Assembly (NCBI RefSeq): GCF_029931775.1
Contig: NC_079324.1
Span: 60,581,268-60,645,267, forward strand
Length of the DNA stretch: 64,000 nt
Direction of reading: 5' to 3'
DNA from: Euleptes europaea
Taxonomy: Eukaryota; Chordata; Lepidosauria; Squamata; Sphaerodactylidae
In this document: positions 1-11,680 of the stretch, in pieces
Layout: the number at the start of each line of letters is the position of its first letter
Numbering within the stretch: position 1 is the stretch's first letter
The notes under the pieces: model-generated
Seen by the model: the letters and a program-made list of their open reading frames with translations, nothing else
The model's database searches: none
What the model was told of the DNA's origin: nothing
Made by a program: the position numbers and the translations under genes

Positions 1-105
1 TTGGAGAGAGGAGGGACTTCAATACTATAAAGTCCAATTGCCAAAGTAGCCATTTTCTCCAGGTGAACTGATCTTTATCAGCTGGAGATCAGTTGTAACC
101 AGAGG
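1..105 (-). repeat. Fragment of the AGGGTTGCCAAC-type MITE
   Basis: The segment carries, in reverse orientation, the block (pairing GATCAGTT motifs, then a 'ctccaggtgaact' motif) found in fuller copies at 4940-5100, 15025-15229 and 62369-62574. It is cut by the window edge. From 105 to about 780 I recognise no gene and no clear repeat. Confidence 0.6.
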
Positions 106-779
106 CGGATCTACTGTGAAACTAATGAAGCTTAAGCTTCAGGGCCCCCAATCCTGGAGCAACTTTTTTTAATGAGTGAATTTCTCAACAAAATCGATGG
201 AATTTTTTAGTGATCGTATCATAAGCCAATGGGTTGAAGTACTTAATATTGACTTTAGAATATGCTCAAATACCCATATGGCCTGAAAATGTCCCTGTGG
301 TCAAATTTCAAAATTTTCTCGGGGGCTCGAACCCCCAGCTGTAACGGCTCACTGAGCTCGCCAGAATCTACTCACAGCCTACATTTTGGCTGCTGGATCT
401 TCAAATCCTTCGTTGGTGCATGGCTTAATAGTTCTGTAGTTTTATTTTGTCACTGTATGGCCCATTTTCAAGGACTCCACCCCACCCCCTGTTCTCCACC
501 ATTTCGGCCTCAAGGTCCTTGCAAGGGTAGCAAGGCCCTTTGGACCTTGTTCTATAGTACCGAAATTATTCCATGTGGTTTTTTTCCGAGAACTGAGACT
601 ACCCTGCTTAGATACCCAACCAGGAAGTCCTGCCTGAAAATGATCAGGTGTTCAATTGTTTATATCCTGCAAGCTGGTGTTCACGCTGCGCTGTTTACAC
701 AAATTATTCCGAGCCAAAGAAGCCCCACCCTGTCCGTCCGTTGTGCAACTGGGTCAGGCCACCGCCTCGTCCTTGAACT

Positions 780-2995
780 TTTCCTGTAAAAGTCTGCAAA
801 CTGCATCTTCTGTTAACAGGCAGGCTTTAGGGAAGGGAGAGCAACAATAGAGCACTGCCTTGACTTCCAACATCTAGCAGAGAAATACTTTAATAAGGGG
901 AAATCCTCTTTATACGCGGCATTCATTGATTTCAGGGCAGCATTTTGATTTGATCTGTAGACCTTTACTTTGGGACAAGCTTGAAGCCACATAGACAAAA
1001 GGTTCTTGTAGGTTATCCGGGCTGTGTGACCGTGGTCTTGGTATTTTCTTTCCTGACGTTTTGCCAGCAGCTGTGGCAGGCATCTTCAGAGGATTAACAC
1101 TGAAGGACAGTGTCTCTCAGTGTCAAGTGTGTAGGAAGAGTAATATATAGTCAGAAAGGGGTTGGGTTTGAGCTGAATCATTGCCCTGCAAAAAGTATCA
1201 AAGGTAATGTGCTAATACTTTTTGCAGGGCAATGATTCAGCTCAAACCCAACCCCTTTCTGACTATATATTACTCTTCCTACACACTTGACACTGAGAGA
1301 CACTGTCCTTCAGTGTTAATCCTCTGAAGATGCCTGCCACAGCTGCTGGCGAAATGTCAGGAAAGAAAATACCAAGACCACGGTCACACAGCCCGGATAA
1401 CCTACAAGAACCAATGAACTCTGACCGTGAAAGCCTTCAACAATATTATAGACAAAAGGCTCCTGATGTTTCTGCGAGCCCTACATGAACCTACAGCACT
1501 GAGAGTCAGGTGTAATAGAGGAGGACATCTTATTGCCCCCATAAACACCTATAGAGGAGTTTGGCAGGGTTGTCTTCTCGCCCCCCAGCTCTTTGCCAAC
1601 TATATAAACAATCTAGTTAGCTCGTTGAAAGCAACGGGTTTGCATCTTCCTAAACTGGCGGACAGGCATATACTGCTCTACGCCGATGACACGGTAATTC
1701 TTTCAAGAACTCCAGTTGGTCTAAGGAGGGCGCTTATGAGAGTGGCAACGTTTTGCAAGAAGGAACGCTTGATGATCAACTACGATAAAACAAAAATCAT
1801 GGCCTTTGGTAGACGTCCTAAATAAAGGAGGTGGAGCATTAATGGCCACAGGCTGGAACAGGTAAGCCAATATAAATATCTCAGAACGACAATCCAGGCA
1901 TCTGGCTCCAAGTTGGCCCATAATGCCCATGTAGCCAATTTGGGGGAAAGATCAGCTCGATTAATAATCAGTTTCCTCTGGACCAAAGGGGCACATTACA
2001 GTCCAGCAGCACTTAAACTTTATCAGGCGAAAACCCTAGCACAAATGCTATACGGAACACAACTCGATTCTCCACCCTCTTGTCTTGCTCCCATTGAGCG
2101 TGTGCAATCCAAGTTCCTTAGAGCTGCCCTACAATTGCCAAGATGTGTTCCAAATACTTTGATCAGTTTAGAAACTGGCATGGTGAAGGTGGAGGTAAGG
2201 ATTGTCCTGTCCTCGATTTATCTCTGGCTAAAAATTAACTTTAACCCTAATGGTCTTCTCCCACTGATCCTTTGTGACACCTTTAGGTCAAAATGGGTGA
2301 TAGCCATAGAAGACAAATTAAATAACTTGGGTTTTACACCCCTAGCACTACTTCAGTTAGGGTGGGAACAAGCTAAGTTAATTATATCCCAAAGGATTAA
2401 AGACATTGAGAGACAAGCAGATTTAGCAAGGGCGCCTCTATTCATGGCACCCCTCCATTCTAAATACATCCTAGCACCAGAAGCCTATCTCCACTATTTA
2501 GAGATAAATAATTATAGAAGGGCCTTTACCCTGGCCAGATGTGCAGCCTAACCTTCTGCTATGCTAGAGGGGAAATTTAAGAAGACACCCTGGGAGGAGA
2601 GATTCTGCCCTTGCAAATCAGGGGACTTTGATACTGTTGAGCATGCCCTCCTGAACTGCAATTTGTATACATTACCCCGTTCAAAGTTTATTGAGCCTCT
2701 CTTATCGAGAATGGGACCTGACAGGGCAGGAGAAAGGATTGAGATGCTCCTACAAGGGGATATCCTTCAATCACTCTTCAGGTTGTGAAATTTTCCATGG
2801 CAGCAATTAAAATTCGACGCCATAGAACAGCCTCTTAGCGCAATTGACAGATGTGTCCCAGCTGTAATTTCCTTGTTAAGTGTTATAAGTCTCGGACTGT
2901 AATTCTTTGTAAGAATTTATTAGCCCGTGTTTTCTGTTGTATCTTGTTTTATCTGGCTAAGGGCCGTAAATAAATTATCTGTCTGTCTGTCTATC
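780..2995 (+). mobile_element. LINE (non-LTR retrotransposon) with decayed reverse transcriptase
   Basis: Translated pieces show reverse transcriptase blocks in order: QAGFREGRATIEHCLDF near 815-865, AAFIDFRAAF near 917-948, GVWQGCLLAPQLF near 1558-1596 and the catalytic YADDTVILS near 1680-1706. After it come a long C-terminal region and a cysteine-rich motif CPCxxGDxDTVEHALLNC near 2607-2660. The reading frame is broken by stops and frame changes, and a hairpin element (1003-1447) splits it between two RT blocks. The 3' end is a short (CTGT)n tail at 2977-2993. It resembles the Vingi/I/Jockey side of LINEs more than CR1 or BovB, but I cannot fix the clade. Start is approximate. Confidence 0.8.
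1003..1447 (-). mobile_element. Penelope-like hairpin element, copy 1 (long arms)
   Basis: Two nearly perfect inverted arms of about 190 bp (from 1003 and to about 1425) face each other across a loop of about 12 bp near 1200. The right arm alone continues into the family's terminal block (to 1447), so the arms are unequal. The insertion is flanked by a 12-bp target duplication, atagacaaaagg, at 991-1002 and 1448-1459. With one copy of that duplication removed the LINE sequence runs on without a gap, so this is a clean insertion into the LINE. The arms carry the CTGAAGA ... GAAA ... GTC core discussed under findings. Confidence 0.85.
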
Positions 2996-3030
2996 TACAT
3001 CTTCTGTTTGCCAAACACATGAACCTGTCT

Positions 3031-3216
3031 GGGGAGGGGCCATGGCTCAGTGGTAGAGCAGGTGCTTGGCATGCAGAAGGTCCCAGGTTCAATCCCTGGC
3101 ATCTCCAGTTAAAGTAGGTGATGTGAAAGACCTCTGCCTGGGACCCTGGAGAGCTATGGAGAGGGGCCGTGGCTCAGTGGTAGAGCATCTGCTTGGCATG
3201 CGGAAGGTCCCAGGTA
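3031..3216 (+). repeat. tRNA-derived SINE, two tandem partial copies
   Basis: Two adjacent copies start with a polymerase III A-box-like TGGCTCAGTGGTAGAGC and the first keeps a B box GGTTCAATCCC. They match other copies at 11.7, 20.0, 23.4, 40.0, 41.3 and 46.0 kb, so this is a SINE and not a tRNA gene. The second copy is truncated after the B-box region. 3217-4440 holds no gene; a short A/T-rich retroposon tail lies near 3780-3860. Confidence 0.8.
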
Positions 3217-4934
3217 AAGCTAACAACAGTAGGATTTACAAGACACATCAAGAAGAAGCTATGAGGTGTAACAAGGTTTTGGATTTTATTTATTTAAAAT
3301 AAATCCTGCTTTTTGGCTTTGAAAAAAGTTCCAAGGTGACATTAAAAAAAATAAAACTATTCAAAGTAAAATATCACAAAATTTCCATTAATATCAACAG
3401 AAAAGTGCCATAACAGAGATTTGTGTTCAAATACTGGCTCATCCATTAAGTCTGTCATAATTTCTCTGCCTGAAAATGGGAGCAATTCTTATCTGTATCA
3501 CCTTCAGCTCTTCAAAAGAAAGGTGTTATATATGATAACTTAAAAATAAGTGTTAGCAGATGTTGCAGACTTAGAGAAATCAGTAGGGAAATCTTAGCAT
3601 TTTAATATTTATTGCTGCAAAAGGATCTTGCTATAAAATTTTCAGAGTATAAGACTTATCCTCACTCAACACTAATGTGGAATACTTTTTTTCTTCTTGT
3701 CAGATTCTTCCCAATCTTCAAGAGTGGAAAAATCGGATGTAGGAGAAACTATGTCAGGATAAAAATGTCTTAGTACTAGCGTTTATTTATTTGTTTATTT
3801 ACTTAATATACACCACCTTTCCACACAATGGGGACTCAAAGCGGCCTTAGGTATTGTTAACATTTAATTTTGTCTCATTTTCTGTTATATTTTCTTATTT
3901 TTATAGAGGTACGTATTGACATGACTAAATTCAATACTGTTTTGATTTCTTGAAAGATGTTTCCTTTAAAATACAGTAAGGCCAAGTGATATACTAATGC
4001 CTGGACAATCATGCTTTCTCATGCTGTATTTAAATTTTATCTCTCAAGATGTTGCGTGGAATTACCTACTGAGGTCAGGGAGGAACAGGTAATGCCTCTG
4101 AGAGAGCACTTGAATTGCCTTGGTGCACTCTTACCCACTTTTAATTATCGTTCTTACCCAACAAGAAAACTTGAGTTATGAGTAGTATCTGCACACAAAG
4201 GTAGGACTTTTAACACAACTTGAATGTCAGTAGCAAGAGGCCACCCAGTTACTCCACCCTGGGATCCTAAAACTCAGCCGCATCTGAATAATTAGGGAGA
4301 ACGCTTTTTGCCTGGAGCAAAAGCATCCCTGCAAAAAGCAGGTAATTCTTTTCCAGGACAGGAACATTCCTATGCATGGAGGTTACTCAGCTCTGCACAC
4401 AGAGCCAAAGTGTGCACAGAGCCAAAGTGTGTGGGTGTACAGAAGGTAGGGTTGCCAACCTCCAGGTACTGAAGGAGAAAAAGGACACCTCTGTACAGGA
4501 GAAAACCAGTACAGTAGCAATGCTGCTAACAATGCCAATATATTATAGCTACATGTACACTTTACAGTATGTGGTAATGAAACCACCAACAACACATACA
4601 TTCAGTACAACAGTGGATGTACAAAATTTCCACAGCTCATTTGAATTCCATCTGGTAAGTATCAAATAAGTCCTTTGAAGTAATTATCTTAGTCTTTTCT
4701 CAAAACAGATGCTGCAAGATGAACAGTCAAGGAGAATACGATCGTTTCGGAGCACAAGGGCTCAGTTCTTCATCAGTTCTTCAAAAGATGCAATGCATGC
4801 AATCCTATATCAACATCCATGATATCAGGTTTAAAAGAATAACCTTTTCCAGAATAAAATGCATAATACTTCCCCAGAGGGGTAAGATGCTGAGTTCCTT
4901 CCACTCCTGACCAGGAGCAGCATTGCTCCTGTAC

Positions 4935-5100
4935 TGGTTTTCTCAACCTCCAGGTACTAGCTGGAGATCTCCTGCTATTACAACTGATCTCCAGATGATA
5001 GAGATCAGTTCACCTGGAGAAAATGGCTGCTTTGGCAATTGGACTCTATGGCATTGAAGTCCCTCCCCTCCCAAAACCCCGCCCATATCAGGCTCTGCAT
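4935..5100 (+). repeat. AGGGTTGCCAAC-type MITE, partial copy
   Basis: It matches the interior of the family seen complete at 62369-62574, including the paired GATCTCC/GGAGATC blocks. The first few bases of the terminal repeat are lost. Confidence 0.65.
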
Positions 5101-5171
5101 CTTTGCTAGTGCCTCGGAAACCACTTGGCTCAGATCATCGGCAATCATAATCAATGGCAGCTCACCCAATT

Positions 5172-5410
5172 CCAGCATGGTGTAGTGGTTAACGGCGGTG
5201 GTTAGGAGTGGCAGAACCGGGTTGGTTTCCCCACTCCTACACATGAAGCTAACTGGGTGACCTTGGGCTACTCACAGTTCTCTCTGAACTCTCTTAGCCT
5301 CACCTTCCTCCCAAGGTGTCTGTTGTGGGGAGGGGAAGGTGATTGTATGTCGGTTTGTTTCTTCCTTAAGTGGCAGAGAAAGTGGGCATACAACAAACAA
5401 CTCTTCTTCT
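5172..5410 (+). repeat. tRNA-derived SINE, 'GTGTAGTGGTTA' family
   Basis: The head GCATGGTGTAGTGGTTA resembles a tRNA A-box region. The body reads 'gggtgaccttgggcta ... tgtctgttgtgggg' and the tail is (CTT)n at about 5398-5410. Other copies are at 6595 (+), 38136 (-) and 53724 (-). Confidence 0.8.
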
Positions 5411-5579
5411 TCATATAGAGTCCAGCCTCCAAAGCAGCCATTTCCTCCAGAGGAACTGATCTCTATAGCCTGGAGACCGGTTGAAATTCTTGGCGATCTC
5501 CAGGCAACCCTAAACTTCTTTCTCATACTGGAAAGCACATGGATGTGTCATAGGACAGCACCAGTGGAAGCTCTTAAGC

Positions 5580-5773
5580 CAGTGGTTCCCAAAGTGGGCA
5601 GTACCACCCCCTGGGAGGCGGTGGGATTACCTAGGGGGGCACTAAGAGGCAAGGGGGCAGGAGGGGGCACTAGAGGTGAGCCCCTTCAACTGTGTTATTG
5701 GATAGGGTAGGGGCACTGGGGTTGGGTTTATGGAACCAAGGGGGTGGTGGCCCAAAAAGTTTGGGAACCACTG
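5580..5773. mobile_element. Short non-autonomous hAT element (194 bp)
   Basis: The ends are inverted repeats (cagtggttcccaaa and tttgggaaccactg). They are flanked by a perfect 8-bp target duplication, tcttaagc, at 5572-5579 and 5774-5781. The length, the TIR start CAG and the 8-bp duplication are diagnostic of hAT. No coding capacity. Confidence 0.93.
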
Positions 5774-6385
5774 TCTTAAGCGCTGCAAGAAATTGCTGAA
5801 AAGCTAGAGTGGGGCGCATGCAGGAGTGCCAAGTGATACCCATGTTGGCACGGGTGACTTTTCTGCTGTGTTTTTACATAACAGGGATGGGCTGTGCCTT
5901 AGCAGTAGCTGCAAAGGTTTCACCACGATCACTTGGCAGCCCATCCCACACGGGTTAAAAAAAGGGGTCAAAAATCCCCAGGGGCAGGTTGGCTTCTCTG
6001 GCTCCTGTGAAAGGGTCCCACTTTACTGCTGAAACATAGGGAGAGCCATCTTCTCAGGGGTGCTTCTTTGCTGTTGGGTGAGGGTTGGGTGGCTTGTCGC
6101 TACTTATGGGTTCGGCATTGGGAGTTTGCCACAGGTTGTTAAAGGTATGCTGAGTGTCCGTCCCTAGTCACAACCTATACGGTTATATAACTGCACTTAA
6201 TGGCACCAAGCCCTTGACCCTCCCGCTCCAGTACAGAGAGCCACGTGCCAGCAACAGCAACATAAGAGGCACCATAAAGACCATAACGCTGGATTTAACC
6301 GTGACACTGCTGAAACAAGAAAGCCGTACTAATTTAATTCGGGTTGCTCCCTTTGTGAAGCAAGTATGCGCCAAACAACCACACG

Positions 6386-6505
6386 TAGGGTTGCCAACCT
6401 CCAGGTGGGGGCCTGGAGCTCTTCCAGCATTACAACTGATCTCCAGACTACAGAGATCAGTTGCTCTGGAAATAAACGGCTGCTTTGGCAGGTGGGCTCC
6501 AGATG
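6386..6505 (+). repeat. AGGGTTGCCAAC-type MITE, partial copy
   Basis: It begins with the intact terminal sequence TAGGGTTGCCAACCTCC and then follows the family body for about 110 bp before the match is lost. Confidence 0.65.
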
Positions 6506-6594
6506 GCATTGGGTGTACTGACCCTGACTACTGCCAGTGATCTGAGCCGAGTGGCCTCTGAAGGGCTAGCAGGGTTGTGGTGGCTTGGCTCTGA

Positions 6595-6800
6595 GAGCCA
6601 GCGTGGTGTAGTGGTTAAGAGCAGTGGTTTGGAGCAGTGGGCTTCGATCTGGAGAACAGGGTTTGATTCCCCGTCCCTACACACGAAGCCAGCTGGGTGA
6701 CCTTGGGCTAGTCACAGCTCTCTTAGAGCTCTCTCAGCCCCATCTACCTCACAGGGTGTCTGTTGTAGGGAAGGTGATTGTACAAGCAAAACCTCCCGTG
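6595..6800 (+). repeat. tRNA-derived SINE, 'GTGTAGTGGTTA' family
   Basis: A second copy of the family at 5172, with head, body ('gggtgaccttgggctagt') and the 'gtgtctgttgtaggg' region. It ends about 50 bp before the CpG-rich promoter of VPS37B, so it is the nearest upstream repeat to that promoter. Confidence 0.8.
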
Positions 6801-6849
6801 CATAAATGGCCCTGAGGTGACACTGACTGGCCCGTTGGCCCCTCAGGCG

Positions 6850-7360
6850 CGGCTTCCCGCGCTTTTTTTTGCCCCTCCCCCGCACGGCGCGCGACGCCTC
6901 AGCCCTTTTTCCCGCCTCTTTCCTTCCCCCTCTGCCAACAGGGTGGCCGCTGCTGACGTCAGGGGGGAGGATGGAGGGGGCGTGGCCGTGGCGGCGCCGC
7001 CCTCCCCTCTTCCTCGTTCTCAGTCGTCGTCTTGGCGGTGAGGTCAGAGGGAGGGAGCTGGGAAGAGCGGCCGCGGCGGTACTTCCGGTGGGACGCCCGG
7101 GGGCGGCGGGAGGGGCCGGAACAGCCTCCGCGGCAGGAGCCGTCGACTGAGGGAGGCGGAGGAGAGGTGGCGGCCGGAGGCGGGGGCTCGCTCGCTTCTC
7201 TCTCTCTCTCTCTCCCCCCCCCTCCTGCCGACCCCCGGCCCGCAATGGCGGTGGACGCGAAGCGGCTGGAGGGCCTGAGCCTGCAGCAGCTGAACGAGCT
7301 GCTGGACGACGAGGAGCAACTCCAGAGCATGGCCCGTGAGATGGAGGAGGTAGATCCCGG
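6850..7360 (+). promoter_or_regulatory. CpG-island promoter of VPS37B
   Basis: Base composition jumps to very GC- and CpG-rich around the first exon and drops again in intron 1. No TATA box is visible. Within it lie a full palindromic CRE (TGACGTCA, 6954-6961), an ETS-type ACTTCCGGTG (about 7080-7089) and several GC boxes (for example near 7099). A pyrimidine run (CT)n lies at about 7196-7220, just before the start codon. This is the usual architecture of a housekeeping promoter. The exact transcription start cannot be seen. Confidence 0.8.
7245..7349 (+). CDS. VPS37B: VPS37B coding exon 1
   Basis: It encodes 35 residues, from MAVDAKRLEGLS to SMAREMEE. The ATG at 7245 has G at -3 and G at +4, a strong context. 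The frame is open upstream but has no ATG, so this start is preferred. It ends in phase 0 before the donor GTAGAT (7350). The stretch GLSLQQLNELLDDE matches the conserved start of the Mod(r) region. Confidence 0.95.
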
Positions 7361-7530
7361 GAGGGGGGGTAGTTGGTGAGAGTCGGTGCAGGGGGGGGGC
7401 AGCCCTTGTCCCTGTTGCCTAGGAAACCAGCGCTTAGGAGAGCTTTCCTACCCCCCATAACACCTTGCCCTCCCCCGTTGCCTCTGCTCTTCTTGGACAT
7501 TAATGTTTCTATTAATGATAGTGATTAGGA

Positions 7531-7752
7531 CAGGGATTCTCAACAAGAGGGGATTCCCCCCCCGGGGGGGGATTTCAGGGGGGGAAAATTTGGACCACTG
7601 TTCAGCAAAGTGTGATGTCCTGTAGATTATGTGCAATCTGTAAAATTGTAGTTTGGTTTTTTTTTTGAGTTAGACTATTTTGGGAGGGGGGGAGTTATAT
7701 TCTGAACAATGGTTAAAGAGGGGAGTGGAGCAAAAAAGGTTGAGAACCACTG
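7531..7752. mobile_element. Non-autonomous hAT element in VPS37B intron 1 (222 bp)
   Basis: Imperfect inverted ends (cagggattctcaac and gttgagaaccactg) are flanked by a perfect 8-bp duplication, gattagga, at 7523-7530 and 7753-7760. It lies only 180 bp downstream of exon 1. Confidence 0.92.
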
Positions 7753-7844
7753 GATTAGGAAGTCTCTTAGTGTCTCTTTATCCCCGTCCCCCAAATGCTA
7801 AGGCTGCCGGATCCCTGTGAGTTGACTTTCATGCCTGCGTTAGG

Positions 7845-7990
7845 TGAGAGGGAGGGCACCTTGGCCACCTTGGCATGGGGTAGGGGTCACTGGGCGTGTG
7901 TGTGGGGGGAGGTAGTTGTGAATTTCCTGCATCGTGCAGGGGGTTGGACTAGATGACCCTGGTGGTCCCTTCCAACTCTATGATTCTAAC
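7845..7990 (+). mobile_element. CR1 LINE 3' end
   Basis: This is the CR1 3' region: 'gagggagggcacc', then 'gttggactagatgaccctgg' and the terminal 'tatgattcta' motif. Fuller relatives are at 19420-19660 and 37515-37795. Confidence 0.85.
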
Positions 7991-8027
7991 AAACTCAGAT
8001 CAAAGGCGCTAGAGTGGTTATGACTGC

Positions 8028-8115
8028 CAGTGCAATCCTATGCAGGATTGGTCAAGTCTAAGCCCGTTGAAATGAATGTGCTTAGACTGGAGTAACTCTC
8101 TTTAGGATTGCACTG
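8028..8115. mobile_element. Short MITE with 12-bp terminal inverted repeats
   Basis: The ends cagtgcaatcct (8028) and aggattgcactg (to 8115) are perfect 12-bp inverted repeats around an 88-bp body. No clear target duplication is visible, so the superfamily is not settled. Confidence 0.6.
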
Positions 8116-8329
8116 CGTTGGCTCTCTCCTGTGCTTGCAGTTTTATGAACTGTTGCAGGTTTTTTTTATTGTGTCTTTGTTTAAATGACAGGTTTCTCTC
8201 CCCCTCCCCACTCTTCTATGTTAGTATAATATTGAAAAACACTTGGATTTGTTTTCAGTGTTTAAAAGATAGCTTTGCCCCCCCCAATACTGTGCTAGCG
8301 TAATATTGAACGATACAATTAAAATGGGT

Positions 8330-8545
8330 TTATTTTCCGATGTCTTATGATTTGCATTTATTAAGTTCTGCTAAGGGAATACAACAAATGGTACGATTTC
8401 TGTAAAAAGTACTGGTGTATAATGTTGGAACCAAATACTGAAACATATCTTGACTGTACGATGTTTAACCTACTGTTGTATTTTTATTTTGTTGTTGTTA
8501 TTATAAAATAAACTTAAAATAAAGAGTTAAAAAAGGGTTTATTTT
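8330..8545 (+). repeat. Unclassified interspersed retroposon
   Basis: About 110 bp (from 'tatgatttgcattta' through 'acgatttctgtaaaaagtact') recur at 58683-58795 in the same orientation. This copy ends in an A-rich tail with AATAAA-like motifs near 8505-8545, as a retroposed sequence would. I cannot name the family. Confidence 0.6.
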
Positions 8546-11500
8546 CAGTGTTTCCTGTTTGATGCGACACAGGCTTACTTGTAAGCAAATCTTGCTGTGT
8601 ATGTGTATTACCGCTGGCTAGCTATTCTGGCAGTGTGGGTGGAGAAGGGGCTCTAAGCTTAACTGTCCCACCCACCCTAAATATGTTCTTGCTTGTCTTT
8701 GTTGCCTGGGAAACTTGCTAGAGAAATTTTCCCCTTCCTCTGTATGTTATGGGGTAGGAACCAAGCTAGATCAAGGGCCCTTTCCCGTTTTTAGATTGCT
8801 TTCTTAAAAGCCAGGATCTACTGGTTGACCTACCCTTACTTCACAGCTGAAATGCTGTGCCTTTTGGTTTGGGGAGCAAGTGAGCGTGGGTGTCCCTGAT
8901 GGCTGGCTAGCCCTTTCTTTGTTGTGCCCCTCCCCCCCAACACTGTAAGGGCTCTGATATTAACCCCATCTGCTGAAATCTTAAGACCTATGTGATTTTA
9001 GTGGGTCTCTGTTCAGAGTGGATCTAGCTGGGCTTGGGTTTAGCATTATTTCCACCCTGTTGGGGAGTCATTAGAATAAAAATGCTGTTAGTCTGTCAGG
9101 TGCTGCAGGGCTCCTGTTTATTTTAGGGTTTGTGGACTCTGTGTGAATGTCCCTGTAGCTTTAGGGCACACCCCTGTTTTCCAGAATGGCTCTTTCACTT
9201 CAAGTATGGACTTAGTGGATACTAAGGTTAGGAGGTTGTGGTCTGTTGGCAGAATGGGAAGTGTCTCAGTCCGGAGCTGGGAAGTCTGTGCCTCATTGTG
9301 GGAATGAGGGCGTAAGAAGCAGGGAATGGGAGGGTTCCTGTCCAGTCCTCTTGTAAGCCCATGAGAAGATTCAAGTTTAAATAAAAATGCATGGAGACCT
9401 ACCCTCTGCCCACCACCTGTCCCCAGATAATTCATTTTAATGACCCTTGAAGGGCACAGACAAGCATTCAGATCCGTACTACAGTCAAGGTCTTACGCTC
9501 TGATCAAAACATTTTAAAAAAATGGAAGCTATTGCTGGATCTTTGTTTCTTTTCCTGACATAAGCAAGGGACTGTTCATGATTTTGTGGAGCGGTGATGT
9601 TCTTGGCATAAGGGGCACTTCCTTAAAAGGAAGGACATCTGGTACCCCCGATCCCATGGGGTAGCTTGGATTCATTGTTCATTTTAGCTTTGCTTGAGTC
9701 GCAGATGTATGCATCTCCTCTTTCCCTCCTCCCCACCTTTTCCTAGGATCAAAAGCTGTTTCCTCATTTGGAGGTGATGTCTTGTGCGGTCCACACAATT
9801 GGGCAAAAATGTATTCAGTGCCCATTTATTTGGAATATGAATCTAGCTGTTCCTCCTTTAAAAACCAGCCCCTTTTTCTCCTCCTTGGAGACATTTTTCT
9901 GTTTCCCCTCCCCTGCTATTTTAGCAAAATATAAGCTGTGTTAATTAACCAAATCTACACCTTTCAGACTTGTGACTTCTTCTCTTTGCGTTGCTAGTCC
10001 CCCCCCCCCCCATGCAGTTCTCAGGTGAAGACAGTCTTTCCCACCCATGCCTGAATTTTTTTTGGAACTTGTTAGTGTAGCAACCAGTCAAATAAAGGAC
10101 TTGTGAGTCTTTAGAAATCTTTGCAGCTTTGCTCTGGGCTCTTTTGTTTGTCTGGAATTTATAAAGAGAGAGAGGGTCTCTGGTTTCCAGTTCCTCCTTG
10201 GTAACAGGCTAATATAAAACCTCGAAAGCCAGCCTATCATTTGGGGGATGCCTAGGCTACAGGTCTGAATAGCTGAAAAGTTCTCAGCAAGATCATTGTA
10301 CCAAGCTATAGAAATCCCAACTGTAGCTAAGATTGTATCGAGCTTTCTGATAATGCTCTCCTTGTTTCCAAGGCTATAAGGAAAACTTTGCCATGGAATG
10401 GAACAAAGTTCTGTTCATAGTTCTCAGTTCATGCGAAAATGAAAAAATGAAGTGGCTGAAAGATGGAGCCTGCCCTTTAAAAAACTTTTTTTTGTTCTTT
10501 TTGTGAACAGAAATCTTAATTTAGTAGATCTTGGTCCACTCTTACCTCGGATGTAACTAACGTCATTCTTGGGGCTACAGTCAGTTTGTTGGGCATGCTT
10601 TGTGGTTACTTTACAAGATTGTTCATGCTTACAAGGTTTTTTTCTTTTTTGCATATTGGTGAGGGGTAGCAGGTGGCAGCTTTGGAATGAGTGGCTCGTA
10701 AGTTTCCTTCAATTAAAACCAATTTCCTTTTGAATGGCCACTTGAATCCTTAACCCCCCTGCATTTTTAGTGAGAAGCAGGTCCCTTTGAGTTTAATAGG
10801 GCCTACTCCCAGGTGCGGGTGCAGAGTTTTGCAACTCTGCATTCCACCCATGCGGTGTAGGTCATTCAACACACACTTCTGGTCTCGTTAAAGTCATTTT
10901 AATTAAGGATGTCAAATTAATCAGGTAGGTTCCTTAAGGCTCCATTGCTCTGTAATTTGGTGATGGAGTCATACCTATCCTGGTTTTGACATGAGCACTG
11001 AGGGTGTTCCATTGATGGCGCTGCCTTTTGGGTGCGTACGTGAGGCAAGCAAAATACTTCAGATTCTTTGGCAGTGGCATCGATTGCCCAGAAGCCGGTT
11101 TGAATTCTTTGTGTCAGTTTTGGTCAGGGGCAAACAGATATTTCAAATACCAGCAGCAGATTTCCAGTACGGTGGAGCACTTCAGCAATTGGAAGTCCTT
11201 ATCACTACTTTGAGAAAGTGTTTCTATGACCAAGAATGCAAATACACTGATGCTGAAGGAATAGCACCATTTATATAACCTATCGCCACGACTGATGTTA
11301 ACGTCTGTATGGAGGACTGGTCGGGACCTCCAGCCATTTCTTTTCTGTTTTTTCAGTGACCTTGGCCATTCTTTCTCTCTCTCGCTTAGCAAGCATTTGC
11401 AGAGATGTCCTAAAGATTCTTCATGGAATGTCTTACTAAATTATATGCGAGAAATAGAAAAAAAACCACCCCAGTAAATTATACTACATGTGTAACACAT

Positions 11501-11670
11501 TTCTCAAGTCACACCAGTGAAAACAGAATTCAGAGCATGGTATGGAGTCGTTTGAATGATAAGGTAGTTTTTCTTAGCACAAGCAAGACAGTAACTTTCT
11601 TCCCCTTATCCAAAAATGATAAGCCGTTTCGCGATCTCTAACTGTCTTTTAAGCATAAAGACCTGCACTA
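8546..11670. other. VPS37B intron 1, no recognised feature
   Basis: This is A/T-rich single-copy-looking intron. A short piece at about 10740-10830 ('ttgagtttaatagggcctactccc') resembles a common reptilian SINE/LINE fragment. No exon-like block bounded by splice sites and no RNA gene stands out. Confidence 0.5.
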
Positions 11671-11680
11671 AACCCATGAA

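Noticed and set aside
262-789. 175-codon ORF at the left edge
   Set aside because: No splice context, no recognisable domain and ordinary composition; likely chance or decayed LINE 5' sequence.
3031-3110. tRNA gene
   Set aside because: A and B boxes are present but the sequence recurs many times with a long non-tRNA body and cannot fold as a full cloverleaf with CCA-proximal stem. It is a SINE.
7032-7244. N-terminal extension of VPS37B upstream of 7245
   Set aside because: The frame is open but its only upstream start would be TTG. The composition is typical GC-rich 5' UTR with a (CT)n run, and the ATG at 7245 aligns with the known N-terminus.
6712-7500. 262-codon ORF on the minus strand at the VPS37B promoter
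   Set aside because: CpG-island sequence lacks A/T-rich stop codons. The translation is Arg/Pro/Ala low complexity and overlaps VPS37B exon 1.
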